Below are positions 25,391 to 36,285 of a stretch of DNA of 64,000 bases, piece after piece (position 1 is the first letter of the stretch; each line of letters starts with the position of its first letter). The notes under the pieces are model-generated. The model was not told where the DNA came from and did not search any database. It worked only from the letters and a program-made list of their open reading frames with translations. The stretch comes from Kuschelorhynchus macadamiae (Eukaryota; Arthropoda; Insecta; Coleoptera; Curculionidae). The stretch lies in assembly GCA_030620095.1 (NCBI GenBank), contig JAUTXW010000129.1:100917-164916 (forward strand), read 5' to 3'. A program made the position numbers and the translations under genes.

Positions 25391-25959
25391 ATTGACAACT
25401 TTTCAAAAATGTTTGAAAGATACTTAAAAAAAATCAGTTTCTAGGAACTCTAACGTCTCTCAAAAGCAGGTTTCATATTGTCAAGATTTCATTTTTTGGT
25501 TAGGTATGTAACCACACCTAACCAGGTAAATGGAAACACCATGTTTCCTAGACAACGTGGTATTTCCGCTATAATTTTTCGAAAACACCACCAGTCTTAC
25601 GGAAAAATTTGTACATGAGTGGAATATTCTATATAATATAAGCAAATATGTATACATATTATGTTGAGTGTAAGTACGAATATTTTAACAATGATATTAT
25701 GGAACATTTTGATAATAGCGTTTTATAAAGGGTACTGAAGTGTGAGTAAAAATTAGGCTTCATTTCTTACGTTTTTGTGAAAAAAAATTTTTTACTTCAA
25801 CCTTCAACCCCCTGATGTGGGGAACACAACTCTTTAATTTTGAATAGAGGTGAAGGGTGTTGCGAAACCTCATTTTGAAGATCTCCTCTGATATCTGACC
25901 CTAAAATTTCGAGTCAAAATTTTCATCGAAAAACCAACACAACACTACCAATTTAATTA
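25391..25959. other. No gene seen
   Basis: AT-rich sequence. The part from about 25790 (CTTCAACCCCCTGATGTGG onward) is probably the non-coding end of the mariner relic that follows. Confidence 0.4.
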
Positions 25960-27560
25960 ATTTACTAAATACTGGAAATGACCATCATTCACATCCATGC
26001 AGTAAAATAAGTTCGGTTCAAAACGATCCGGTATTCATTAAATATATTGTTTTGCAAACCATCCAGTAATTCGGACTTGGTAGCATAAATATTAGATTTC
26101 AGATGACACTATAGAAAAAAAGTCCATTGAATTCAGATCGGGTGATCTGGGTGGCCACTCAATATGCTCCCTTCTTCCAGTCCAGCTTGGAGGAAAATTT
26201 TCGTTATTGTCGCACAGGTTGTACAAACCATCTTGTTGAAAAATGATCGTATAATGGTAGCGATATGGAGATTCGATGCCGTAATAACCATCTAATACTT
26301 AACTCCGATAAAACTGTATATATGAATATGTTCGTAAACCCTTGCCTTTAAATTTTGATAGCCTTAACAACATTAAATTTTCAAATTGTAGCAAATTTCT
26401 GGGAACTATAATAGACTCATCCCTAACCTTTAATAGTCACGTGGAGCATGTCTGTGCTAAGCTTAACTGTGCCTACTTTGCTGTTCTGAACTTAAAGAAT
26501 ACACTTAACGAGTCTGGCTTGCTTATTGTTAATTATTATTTGGCTTATATTCACTTATCTAATAATATTATTTCATGGGAATGTAGAGCAGTATGGGAGA
26601 GAGTCTTTATTGGACAAAAAAAATTTTAAGACTGATTTTCAATCCCAAGCCAATGGATAGTTGTAAGTCTATATTTACTCAAAATCGAATTTTAACATTG
26701 CCCTGTATATATATTTTTAACTGTCTAATTTATACAAATAATAACCTTAAATTATTTGTCAAACTGGGGGAGACTAATTCGTACAAGACTAGAAATGAGA
26801 ATGTCATTAGTGTACCATCTCATAAAAACTCATTCTTTCAGAGATCTCCATATTACAGTTGTCTGACCCTTTATAATAAACTGCCCAAACACTATAAAGT
26901 TCTTAGTGGCAACAACTTTAGGAACAAAGTCAGAAAAATTCTTATTGATAAAGCTTTCTATTCGGTACCAGAATATTTGCAGTCATGAGCGTTTCGTTAC
27001 TGCTTGACACATGAGAGTATTTATTCTAATAGTTTGTCTTGTTTTTCTTATTCCATATTCTTGTGTGAATTGTTCAGTTTTTAGATTTTAAGTGCATGTT
27101 ATGTGTATTTATTGTTTTTTATTTGTGTTTGTTTTTTAATGTGTATTATAATTTTAATTTTATACTTTTTCTTTTGTTTTTTTTATATATATACTTTTTG
27201 ACGACACTTTATACCATAATGTATTTTATGGTAATAAAAACTATTCTATCCTATTCTTCTTCATTCTCCATTACTTAGAGAGGACCGATTATGTGGTTTC
27301 CATAAATACCGGCCCAAACATTTAATTTTTGGGGAAGATATAGTCTTGAATTTTCATCTAACCAATACCGAGAGATACGCCTATTTACAATGCCGTTAAG
27401 GCAAAATGAACAATCCGAAAAAAAGATACCTATTGGTCATTTAGTTCCGATTTGTTAATAATTTCACTGACCACTTCACAGAACTGGAGTCAGCGATAGA
27501 AATAATTCTCGTTCATTTCCTAAAACAATCGTATTTTAAAAGGATCGGTCAAATTCCTCC
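25960..27560 (-). pseudogene. Mariner-type transposase split by a LINE
   Basis: The 5' half lies right of the LINE. Minus-strand 27560-27265 reads FFSDCSFCLNG with the first Asp, then ISRYWLDENSRLYLPQK and LNVWAGIYGNHIIGPL. The 3' half lies left of it (26270-26100): YTIIFQQDGLYNLCDNN with the second Asp, then GRREHIEWPPRSPDLNSMDF with the third. The blocks match element C closely in order and wording, so this is a DD41D-type relative. The central part between them was lost or displaced at the LINE insertion. Frameshifts occur in both halves. Confidence 0.8.
26275..27262 (+). mobile_element. 5'-truncated LINE 3' end
   Basis: It starts within the RT thumb region (NNHLILNSDKTVYMNMF, then SNCSKFLGTIIDSSLTFNSH). 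It continues with the C-terminal segment (frames 26342-26629 and 26593-26988, linked by a frameshift) with the KIFTQNRILTLPCIYIFNC type block. A T-rich 3' untranslated part ends in AATAAAAACTATTCTATCC and a short TATTC repeat. Extreme 5' truncation is normal for LINE insertions. Confidence 0.8.
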
Positions 27561-27935
27561 TAATACTAAGGGTCAGATCCATTGCTACATGACCTAAAAC
27601 AGCCACTCGCTTCGTCTCTTTCATGCACCCTCTTTTTCTTTTCGACAAAACGTAAACAACAGGTAGGTTTACCAAGATGTCATTTAGTTGTGGTTGGAAA
27701 TAATAAGGTGAAAGTCATAAAGAACTCTATGATACCTTTAAGGGCACGACCCCTCTTCCCTATTCAAATTTCAGGTTGTTCTCCCCCCAGCTCTGGGGCT
27801 AAAGCTACAGGGATAAAAAAAAGCCGGAAAATAGTTCCCCGTCAAATCAAAAATCAAGGCGTTCAAGCGTTTTTCCAGATTTTAATTGCAAAGCCAGGAA
27901 ATCGGACTGTAAAGTTCTCGTTGATCAACCGTGTA

Positions 27936-30319
27936 CAGGGTGTCCGGATTTGGTTGCAAAAGCAGGGTATCTCGCTTATTTTTAAAGATAGAACCTTGCG
28001 GTTTTCCCGAACTTGAGCTAATTTTTTGTGAAACTCATGAAGCCGTAAACAAAATTTTCATAGCCTTCTTCGTTTATGAGATACAGGGCGAAATAGAAAA
28101 TTTTGCATTTTGGGACCCCATCGTATCTCGGTTATCCTTTAACTTAACGCAAAGGAAAAACCTGCTGCTTATGCAGTTTTTTACGCTCGATCCAGTGGCG
28201 TAGTCATATTTTTCATTTGAGTTGTTATTTTTTAGATATGACCCAAAGTTGTGTTTTTTTTAATGGAACACCCTGTATATTTGTACAGAAATCGATTTGT
28301 TCTTTTAAAAGCTTCTCAAAAATATATAATAGTATGGGTCTATTTTAATAAACAACAACAAAAATCCTAATTTTTATAATTATAATCCCAAATTTTGCAG
28401 TAGGCCATTCAAAACGATGCCGTTTTCTTTTGTTTTCTTGGAAGCAAATGACATTTCCCAATTTTGTACGCGTATATAAAATATAGCCCTAGTTTTTTGT
28501 ATTTATTTATTGTGTAAAAATATATCTGTATTATTATGGAAGAAAACCAAACTTTCGAACATTATGAAAAGTGCGATATGTTAGCTTGTTTTATATTAAG
28601 TAATGAAAATGTTGAAGTGGCTTCTGAGATGTATTTTAACAGGTAAATAGTTAATTTTTATTTAGATATCCAGAAAGGAGGCAACCTAATATATCCACTT
28701 TTTATTGGATAAAAAAGAATTTACTTAATCACGGATCATTTATCAAACCTCGTACGAAAACATATAATAAAGAAAATCGGGAGGCTGAGGAAATTACGGT
28801 TTTGGCTAATGCAGAAGCTTACCCTACAAACTCTTGTAGGGCCAGTGAAAAGAGCATAGGGATTCCAAAAACCAGAGTTCAAGAAATTCTAAAAAAGCAC
28901 AAATACCACCCATACAAATTTAGGCTCGTGCAGCACTTACAGCCATGGGATGCAGAGCGTCGGGTACTCTTCTGCAATTGGTTTCGAGAAAGATGCGATA
29001 TGGTTAGAGATTTTGGAAGGAAGGTTATATGGTCAGACGAAGCACATTTCAGTAATTCCGGTATACTCAATAGGCACAATAGTAAATTCTGGTCCCAGGA
29101 AAATCAACACCAAATATTTCCCAGAAGACAGCAGGGCAGGTTTGGTCTAAATGTGTCCTGCTTCATATTAGGAACACATATAAAATTTTATATATTTGAG
29201 GGAAATCTAACAGCCAATCGCTATATAGAAATTTTAGAGGCAGCTATACCTGAATTACTTCACGATGTTCCTCTAGCGCAAATTAACGAAATTTATTTTC
29301 AACAGGACGATGCTCCTGCATACAATTCTGGAATGACGAGATTATTTCTGGACAATAATTTTACCAGTCAATGGATCGGAACAAATGGACCTATAAGATG
29401 GCCCCCTAGGTCCCCAGATTTGTCGATTTTAGATTTCTTTCTATGGGGATATCTGGAAAATAGAATTTACAGAGACCACTATGATAATGTCCAAGATTTA
29501 GGAAATGCAATAAGACAAAATTTTCGCTATTTACAAAATCATCCCGTTATTTTGCTTAATTCCCTAAAACGAATACGAAAATTGTGCGAAGCATGCATAG
29601 AACAAAATGGAAATCAGTTTGAACAGTTCTTTTGATTTCCTTGGTTACTGTAGTTCTTATACGACAGTTGATTTTTGCTGAAAGGCTTGTAACATAATAA
29701 TTTATTACTATTTTGTTCTTGTGTTACATAAATCTAAGTAGGTACTTCTTTGGTGCTAAAATTATCAATACATATTTTGATAAATAGATTTAATTACATA
29801 TTTATTTTGATCTATTGTTAGGATGTAGATATTGTTAACGACTTTAAATAAAAGGCAGCATTGTTTTGCATGGCTTACTGCAAAATGTGGGATAATAATT
29901 ATAAAAATTAGGATTTTTGTTGTTGTTTATTAAAATAGACCCATACTATTATATATTTTTAAGAAGTTTTTAAAAGGACAAATCAATTTCTGGACAAATA
30001 TACAGGGTCTCCCATTTAAAAAAACACAACTTTGGGTCATATCTAAAAAATAACAACTCAAATGAAAAATATGACTACGCCACTGGATCCAGCGTAAAAA
30101 ACATAAGCAGCAATTTTTCCCTTTGCGTTAAGTTAAAGGATAACCGAGATACGAGGGAGGTCCCAAAATGCAAAATTTTCTATTTCGCCCTGTATCTCAA
30201 ACGAAGAAGGCTATGAAAAATTTTCACAAAAAAATAGCTCAGGTTCGTGAAAACCGCGAGGTTCTATCTTTAAAAATAAGCGAGATACCCTGCTTTTGCA
30301 ACCAAATCCGGACACTCTG
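27936..30319 (+). mobile_element. DD41D mariner element D, copy 1
   Basis: TA flanks at 27934-27935 and 30320-30321. Ends CAGGGTGTCCGGATTT and its inverse. The inverted repeats are about 480-490 bp. Each outer ~340 bp of an arm is itself bounded by CAGGGTGTCC-like and ACACCCTG-like motifs (28264-28278 on the left, 29999-30015 on the right), so each arm looks like a small element in its own right. Copy 2 is at 52525-54902. Confidence 0.92.
28536..29635 (+). pseudogene. Element D transposase, copy 1 (two exons)
   Basis: Exon 1 (28536-28642) starts MEENQTFEHYEKCDMLACF. Exon 2 starts at 28666 (YPERRQPNISTFYW) and runs to the stop at 29635, giving about 358 residues if joined. Between them only 23 nt remain (GTAAATAG...TTTAG), where copy 2 keeps 54 nt, so splicing here is doubtful and read-through meets a stop. 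Domains: helix-turn-helix, linker YHPYKFRLVQHLQPWDAE, first Asp in IWSDEAHF (about 160), second in YFQQDDAPAYN (about 250), third in SPDLSILDFFLWG (about 292), 41 residues after the second. The catalytic domain frame is otherwise fully open. The DD41D spacing is that of rosa-type mariner relatives. Confidence 0.9.
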
Positions 30320-30321
30320 TA

Positions 30322-31754
30322 CAGGGTGTCCCATTTTGGGTACTTTTGCTGGGTATCTCCGTTATTTTTATAGATTCAAAGTTGTGGTTTTTGAGTTTGC
30401 TACTTTTTCGAAAAACTAAAGATGCAGTTAACAAAATTATCATATCCTTTTTAGTTTTTAATATACAGGGCTAAATTGAAAACGTTGCATTTTCAGGCAC
30501 CCCTCGTATCTCAACTGTGAGATAACTTATCGAAAATGTGAAAACTGTTTGTCATATAACTCCTCCCGTATAACTCAATTCCGCTTTCTGAATTAATCCA
30601 CAGGGTCAGGTCAAAAAGTTATCGGACCCTACTTTATTTGTTTAATGGAACACCCTGTATATTTATAAACTATAAATTTTTTCTTTTTTTTTAACTTTTC
30701 AATAATATATAACAGAATGCACTTTTTCTCAGAACCACGTAAATAACTGACAAGGCCATGAATAACAATAATAAACAATTGAAAGTTACACATTGCTAAA
30801 GGCCGTTTTACATGCTGCAATTCTTTTCAAAATGCAAAAGTCGTGAACAAAATGCATTCGCCGTTTGGCAAAAGGTACAAATGTCTTGCCACTGCGCATG
30901 CTTTGGTTCAAGACTATTGCAACTTGCAAGAAATTCCCTTAAAAGCCTAGGGTTGTAACTTGGGGCTCTATCTTGCTGTAGGTAAACATCATTATATTAG
31001 GCTAATGGAATATTTTCGGGCAGTTCTGGAATAACTTCCACCTCAACTCCCCAGCGTCCTTGTTATGCCCTTTCAAACATTAAATGCCGATTTTCACTAT
31101 GCTAGTTGGTATTGTAACGATTAAAAATTCCCGCACTTGAAAATAAGCATTCATCTGACCAGATAACAAGTCTGCCAAATAAATCGTTAGCATCGATTTG
31201 TTGCAAATACCACTGACAAAACAGTGCCCGGCATCGCCAGGATGCAAAAGTTGCACTATAATAAATTTGTATGGATGATATTTATATTTCCTCAAGATCC
31301 TCTGAACGGTAGTTTTTGGCACCCCGATTTCCTTCTCAATTTTTCAACATGAGTACGAATGTGTTGCTTCTATACATGCCAATTAAGTGCATCATTTTAA
31401 AAAGGTAAAAAAAGACAGATTTTATATTCTATAAATATACAGGGTGTCCAATTTAAAAAAATTAAGTAGGGTCCGATAACTTTTTGACCTGACCCTGTAT
31501 ACCAATTCCGGAATTGAGTTCTACGTGGAAAGTTATATAAGAAATAGTTTTCACATTTTCGAGAAGTTATCTGATACAAGAGGTGCCTGAAAATGCAACA
31601 TAGTCAATTTAGCCTTGTATCTTAAAAACGAAAAGAGCTATGAAAACTTTGTTGAAGGCATCTTTAGTTTTATGCAAAAATTAGCAAATCTCAAGTTTCT
31701 AGCTATAAAAATAACTGAGGTACCCCGCAAAAGTACCCAAAATGAGACACCCTG
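30322..31754 (-). mobile_element. Mariner-type element E abutting element D
   Basis: It begins CAGGGTGTCCCATTTTGGG and ends with the inverse, directly after the TA at 30320-30321 that also flanks element D, with TA at 31755-31756. Its arms also carry inner ACACCCTGTATAT and ATACAGGGTGTCC motifs (30652-30662, 31438-31450). The interior is shortened and holds only part of a transposase. Confidence 0.85.
30950..31322 (-). pseudogene. Element E transposase remnant
   Basis: The frame 31322-31080 opens MPKTTVQRILRKYKYHPYKF and continues VQLLHPGDAGH, the linker just before the DDE domain in these elements. A frameshifted SGQMNAYFQV piece stands where WSDEAHF is expected. Further along (about 31030-30960), YLQQDRAPSYNP carries the second Asp. 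The region between is missing and the third Asp block is gone. Dead copy related to element D. Confidence 0.7.
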
Positions 31755-31901
31755 TACATATAACATTGGTTTTATTCCTAATATTCCTTACTACTTAAGA
31801 AAAATCGCTGAAAGATATATTCTGTTTAATTTCAATTCAGCATATTCTAATGGCATATAATTAGAAGATCAATCGACTTACCTGTAAGGAAGAGTGATCC
31901 T

Positions 31902-32058
31902 AATTATACGAGCAGTCTCGTCGAAAGATTATAAACACCCTGTAGTTGCAGCGCGACTAACCTATCTACGACATTCAAAGAAAAATAACAATTTTTTGCC
32001 TTGCTGACTAAGCATACCGGGCCACATCGGGCCTCGCTGCTGCAAGCCTATTCATTGT
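31902..32058 (+). repeat. DIRS left inverted terminal repeat
   Basis: Matches the reverse complement of 36130-36285 almost base for base across the TTGCAGCGCGACTAACC and GGGCCTCGCTGCTGCAAGCC blocks. The outermost bases (31857-31930) differ from the right end, as in DIRS. Confidence 0.9.
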
Positions 32059-32124
32059 AAGAAAGGTCTAGATTGTCAAGGGTAGGGGTCACCTCAACAT
32101 GTGATGTCAATAAGGGATGGGAAG

Positions 32125-32240
32125 TTTATAATCTTTCGACGAGACTGCTCGTATAATTAGGATCACTCTTCCTTACAGGTAAGTCGATTGATCTTCTAAT
32201 TATACTTCGCAGTCTCGTCTCAGATTATAAACACCCTGTA
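32125..32240. repeat. DIRS internal complementary region
   Basis: The first part (32125-32200) is the reverse complement of the left tip (31857-31934). The second part (32197-32240) is the reverse complement of the right tip (36242-36285). They meet at AATTAT. The region thus spells the joined ends of a circle, which is what the DIRS replication model requires. Confidence 0.9.
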
Positions 32241-32502
32241 GATGTTTAAAGAATATGGCAATCTAGACTGTGACTCTCTATGTTGAAAATAAAATAAATT
32301 TATTTTATTACTAGGAAAATTTCCTTTATATATAATAATAATATTATATCCAACAATCTAAATAGACATTGAGAATATTATAATAATAATAATATAACCT
32401 GATATAACTAATAATAGTAATATAATAAATAACGTTTAGTACGTTATTAGTAGGTAATGAAACACTTATTTTCTATAATTGTATAGTGTGATGACCAATT
32501 AT

Positions 32503-33440
32503 TTAAATAATACCTGACCCTTTTAACACGCTGTTTGCAAAGTCGGAACTGTTTGGCAATATTGGTTTATTATAAAATTTAGAAAAAACTTTAGACCGCT
32601 GTGTCCATCCTGCTGCTTTTCTTATGGACTCAATATTCGCACCACCTTTTAACGCCGCGGAAGTGGATGCATGTCTCGCCGAATAGGCAGAGAAAATACT
32701 AGTGTCTATTCCACAGGTGTTCAAAGTATTCTTAATCCAATGACTAATCGTCTGGCTGGAGGCGGCATGAATTGGTTTTTTAAGAGTTAAAATTAATCTT
32801 TCTTCTTTGTCTGGTCGTAACGACATAGTTACTTTTAAATATTCAATAATTATAGAAGCTAAACAGAGTTCGGGGTTTTCCTTAAAAAATGGTAAAATTA
32901 AAACTGGTTGGAGTTTGTTTCTTCCCGATGTTTTAATCTTTTCTATTATAAAAACTTGCAAATTATCTTTAGTTTCTTTAATATGTTTAATATTGATTTT
33001 TGCCAAGGTCTGTATTCTCTGTCCGGATATTAGGGCCAATAATACTACCATCTTAAAAGTTAATTGTTTTAAGGATATTTTGTTTAAGGGGTACCATTCC
33101 GCCATTTTAATTAATACTGGGTGAGGATCCCATGTAAAATTATATTTAGGTTTTGAAGGATTACTATTATACATTCCTTTTAAAATTCTTTTAATAATAT
33201 ACTGATCTTCATCTTTAAAAGTAAGTATCATTGCTAAGGCTGACTTATGAGTGTTAATATTAGAATAAGATACTCTCGAATTGAACACCTCTGTCAAGAA
33301 TGATATGATTTCCTGAAGACTATATGAAAAAGGGTCAAGTAGATTTTTACCACAGTAATTCCACCATTTTTTAAAGACGCAGTCGTACTGTCGGTGGGTG
33401 CTTTCATTTATTGAACTAAGAATGGCCTTTATACCAACTT
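32503..33440 (-). CDS. DIRS tyrosine recombinase
   Basis: From the first Met at 33297 the frame is 264 residues. The same frame is open further upstream to about 33440 (KAILSSINESTHRQYDCVFKKWW), which supplies the core-binding domain and overlaps the end of the RNase H frame, so the protein probably starts earlier than that Met. Catalytic residues: first Arg in LALISGQRIQTLAK, second in FSAYSARHASTSAA, and the nucleophilic Tyr in KVFSKFYNKPI near the C-terminus. The frame ends GSGII and looks intact. It would integrate the circular DNA product without a target duplication. Confidence 0.88.
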
Positions 33441-34600
33441 CAGGGACGGATCTTCTGAGAAAAGATGTCCTGATAAACTCCCTGCCACCAGGATAAGCTG
33501 TCTGTGCAGAGGATGAGGTTTTCTGAAAGGAGACAACAATAAGTTTTTGTTAGGCCCAAAATAAAGGGGTTCACAGGTAAGGAGATTTCGGAATAAAGGA
33601 TACCAGGGTTGACTCGGCCATCTAGGAACTATCAGAATTCCAGATGCTTTATCGTTAATAATCTTTTTTATGGTTTTGTTTATAATACTAAAAGGGGGGA
33701 AAGCATAGAAATAACGATCTGCCCATGTTACAAGAAAGGCATCAACCGCAATGGAATCTGGATCCGGTTTCCATGAGATATATAAATTGCATTTTGCATT
33801 TAGTTTCGAAGCAAATAAATCTATTTCTGGGGGTTTAAAAATCTGACATATTTTGGCAAAACATTTTGGCGAAAGTTCATATTCGGTCTCAAATTGAAGA
33901 CTTCTGGATTCAAGATCTGCTATTGTATTATGGTTTGTGTTGATATAGGATGCGAAAACGTATAAATTTCGGAGTTCGCAATATTCCCAAATTTCCTGAG
34001 CAATCTTGTTTAACTTTTTATATCTTATACCACCCATTTTATTTATATATGCTATTGCTGTAGTGTTATCTACTCTAAGCAATATGTTTATATTCTCTAC
34101 ATGTTTTGTAAAAGACTTAAGAGCATTAAATACTGCCTTTAATTCTAAAATATTTATATGGCAAGTTTTCTCATTAGTATTCCAATATCCTCTCGTACGA
34201 ATAGAATTGCATACGGCTCCCCACCCATTCTTCGATGAATCCGAGAAAATTTCTAATTGATATTTCGTTTCATTAATATTAACCCCTGAATTTTGATGTA
34301 TCTTGAGCCACCACAAAATATCCTTCCTAATAGTGGAAAGAACCTCAATCTTTTTATTATAATTGTTTTTCCCCCTCCTAAGGGATAAATATTTTGCCCT
34401 TTCTGACAGTTTTACGTGTGCCCAACCATATTTTGTTGCTGGACATGCTGCCACTAGAACACCAATATAAGTTGCCAGATCACGAATAGAACAGGACTTT
34501 CGATTAAGAAATTGAACAGAGGTTAACAAAATCTTTTCTTTTTTCTCGAAGGGTAACGACATTTTCATTGTAACAGTATTAAAATTAAAACCTAAAAATT
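33429..34600 (-). CDS. DIRS RNase H and downstream domain (RT missing)
   Basis: The open frame from Met 34568 has 379 residues, and the frame stays open a little upstream (QCKFLGFNFNTVT, the RT thumb end). The RNase H domain is complete: Asp in IFSDSSKNGWGAV, Glu in NILELKAVFNAL, Asp in LLRVDNTTAIAY and Asp in NTIADLESR. It is followed by the DIRS-specific block EIDLFASKLNAKCNLYISW and FYAFPPFSIIN. RT motifs including the catalytic YLDD-type box are absent because the sequence runs straight from gag to the RT end within about 100 nt. The protein cannot copy RNA but might still cleave RNA:DNA hybrids. Confidence 0.85.
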
Positions 34601-34639
34601 TACATTGTTGTGTGGGAGATAATATACTTTTCTCTTTAT

Positions 34640-36096
34640 TTATAATCTCTTCAGCTTCTGGTCCCTTCTGCTCCCCTCCGCCTTTTTTCGGTGACTGAAT
34701 TTGAACCGCTTGGCTAAAAAATCCGAGGTCGGACAGTTTACGAAAGACGGCTTCTTCGATGGCCTTGTATTTAAACTTGTGCTTGGATAAGATCTGGTTT
34801 TGATCTCTGCGCTGACCTTTTTCAATTCTTGAGCAGATTTAATATGATTTGATAATTCGTCCCCAAAGAGAAGGCCATCAATAGGTCTGTCCATGACAAC
34901 CTTTCTAATATCGGTATTAATGGCATTTGATAGTCCATATCTTCTATGCTTAGACAAAGAATATATTACATCTGATAATAATTTTGATCCATTCGCTAGG
35001 TCTTGCAAGTGGTGGTTTGTTTCTTCTGAAGGATTTGAAAAATAAAAATTCATTGGAATAGCAATAGCCGACACTGCTGCTGCAATTTGTTCCTGAATTA
35101 GTGACAAAAAATTATCCTGCTTAAGCAGGTTCTCCGCGAGACAAGCACTTATTTCGGAGTTAAGCTTGGGTGGTGAGAGTCCCTCTACATTACTAGGTCT
35201 AGGATATTTTTCGATAAGGGATTTCCTATCATTCTTATCCACACCATTCCTACAGAATGTTGTCCACCTATCGGCGATCTCTGCATGTACTTCTGGACCG
35301 ACAGCACTTACTGTTAGTGGGTTATTTCCAAGTATCTCAATTGGAATAACTGTCTCCTGGCCTGTTTCTGGAGGTGGTATAGCTACTTCTACGTTTGCTT
35401 GTACTTCCGCCCCACGTTCTTGATGACCACTGTCAGAACTACTTGATGAGCTAGATGAATCAGAGTACGAATCATCCGACTCACTTGAGCTATCTTTTCT
35501 GCCTGCAATAAAGGCTCTATTTATAATAATTAATATTAATTATTATTAATAGTAATTATTAATATAATAATTAATAAATATACATTTAAATAATTTATTT
35601 GAAAAAGTCTTTACTCATAGGACAATAACAATGTTGCCCGCCTATGAATTGACCTAAAAAAACTGTATAATTTAAATCATTCATCACAAAAGACTGCAAT
35701 AAGCCGTTGTTTATTTTTTGTACCTGCCATAAATATTTACAGCTCCTCTGACCCTTGCTTGTGTGAGATAAAAGCATGAAATGTTTCAGCTTTATTCTCA
35801 GGGTCACACCGAAAAATCCAATATTGGAATTCGGGAGGACATAATATTTTTAATGTATGAAAATGTAGGCATCAATTATATTTCAATCAAATAAGTCCTG
35901 ATTCTAAACACACAGGTGTGTGTATAAAATCTTTAAGCATACGTATATACACAACAATAGTGATTAGATAATCACCTAATATAAAGCTAAAACAAAGGTA
36001 TTTTTACTTACGTTTGTACACCTTAAGCTTCTTATTAAGCTTTCTCATCTTACGTTGAATTTTCTTCAAAAACTCATCACTTTTACGTTTAGGCAT
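34640..36096 (-). CDS. DIRS gag-like protein, two exons
   Basis: Exon 1 (36096-36012) encodes a very basic start, MPKRKSDEFLKKIQRKMRKL. Donor ACGTAAGT and acceptor TTATTGCAG join it in phase (K-R-R-K-D) to exon 2 (35502-34640). Exon 2 opens with a Ser/Asp-rich stretch (SSSESDDSYSDSSSSSSSS), then has FLSLIQEQIAAAVSAI and a C-terminal basic tail (SHRKKAEGSRRDQKLKRL). Joined length is 948 nt, 315 residues, with no internal stop. The role is inferred from position as the first gene of a DIRS. Its stop overlaps the remnant of the RT frame, showing where the deletion joined the two. Confidence 0.75.
35503..36011 (-). other. Predicted gag intron
   Basis: 509 nt with GTAAGT donor and TTATTGCAG acceptor, stop-rich in the gag frame and very AT-rich. 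Removing it fuses the basic first exon in frame to the Ser-rich second exon. Confidence 0.65.
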
Positions 36097-36129
36097 TTTG
36101 AACGCACTTACGATAGGATACGACACGAT

Positions 36130-36285
36130 ACAATGAATAGGCTTGCAGCAGCGAGGCCCGATGTGGCCCGGTATGCTTAGTCAGCAAGGCAAAAAATTGT
36201 TATTTTTCTTTGAATGTCGTAGATAGGTTAGTCGCGCTGCAACTACAGGGTGTTTATAATCTGAGACGAGACTGCGAAGTATAAT
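36130..36285 (-). repeat. DIRS right inverted terminal repeat
   Basis: Inverse of 31902-32058. Confidence 0.9.

Larger units (their letters stand above)
31857..36285 (-). mobile_element. DIRS-type tyrosine-recombinase retrotransposon, RT-deleted
   Basis: Inverted terminal repeats (about 31902-32058 and 36130-36285) and an internal complementary region next to the 3' end (32125-32240) give the split-repeat layout unique to DIRS elements. Gene order on the minus strand is gag, RNase H with its downstream domain, then tyrosine recombinase. The reverse-transcriptase core that should lie between gag and RNase H is missing. Length is 4.4 kb. Confidence 0.92.

Noticed and set aside
27096..27278. 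Hydrophobic 60-residue frame resembling a membrane peptide
   Set aside because: It lies in the T-rich 3' untranslated end of the LINE; T-rich DNA always reads as Phe/Leu/Ile.
33429..34568. Retroviral or Gypsy-type pol
   Set aside because: The downstream DLFAS and YAFPPF blocks, the following tyrosine recombinase and the split end repeats identify a DIRS element, not an LTR element.
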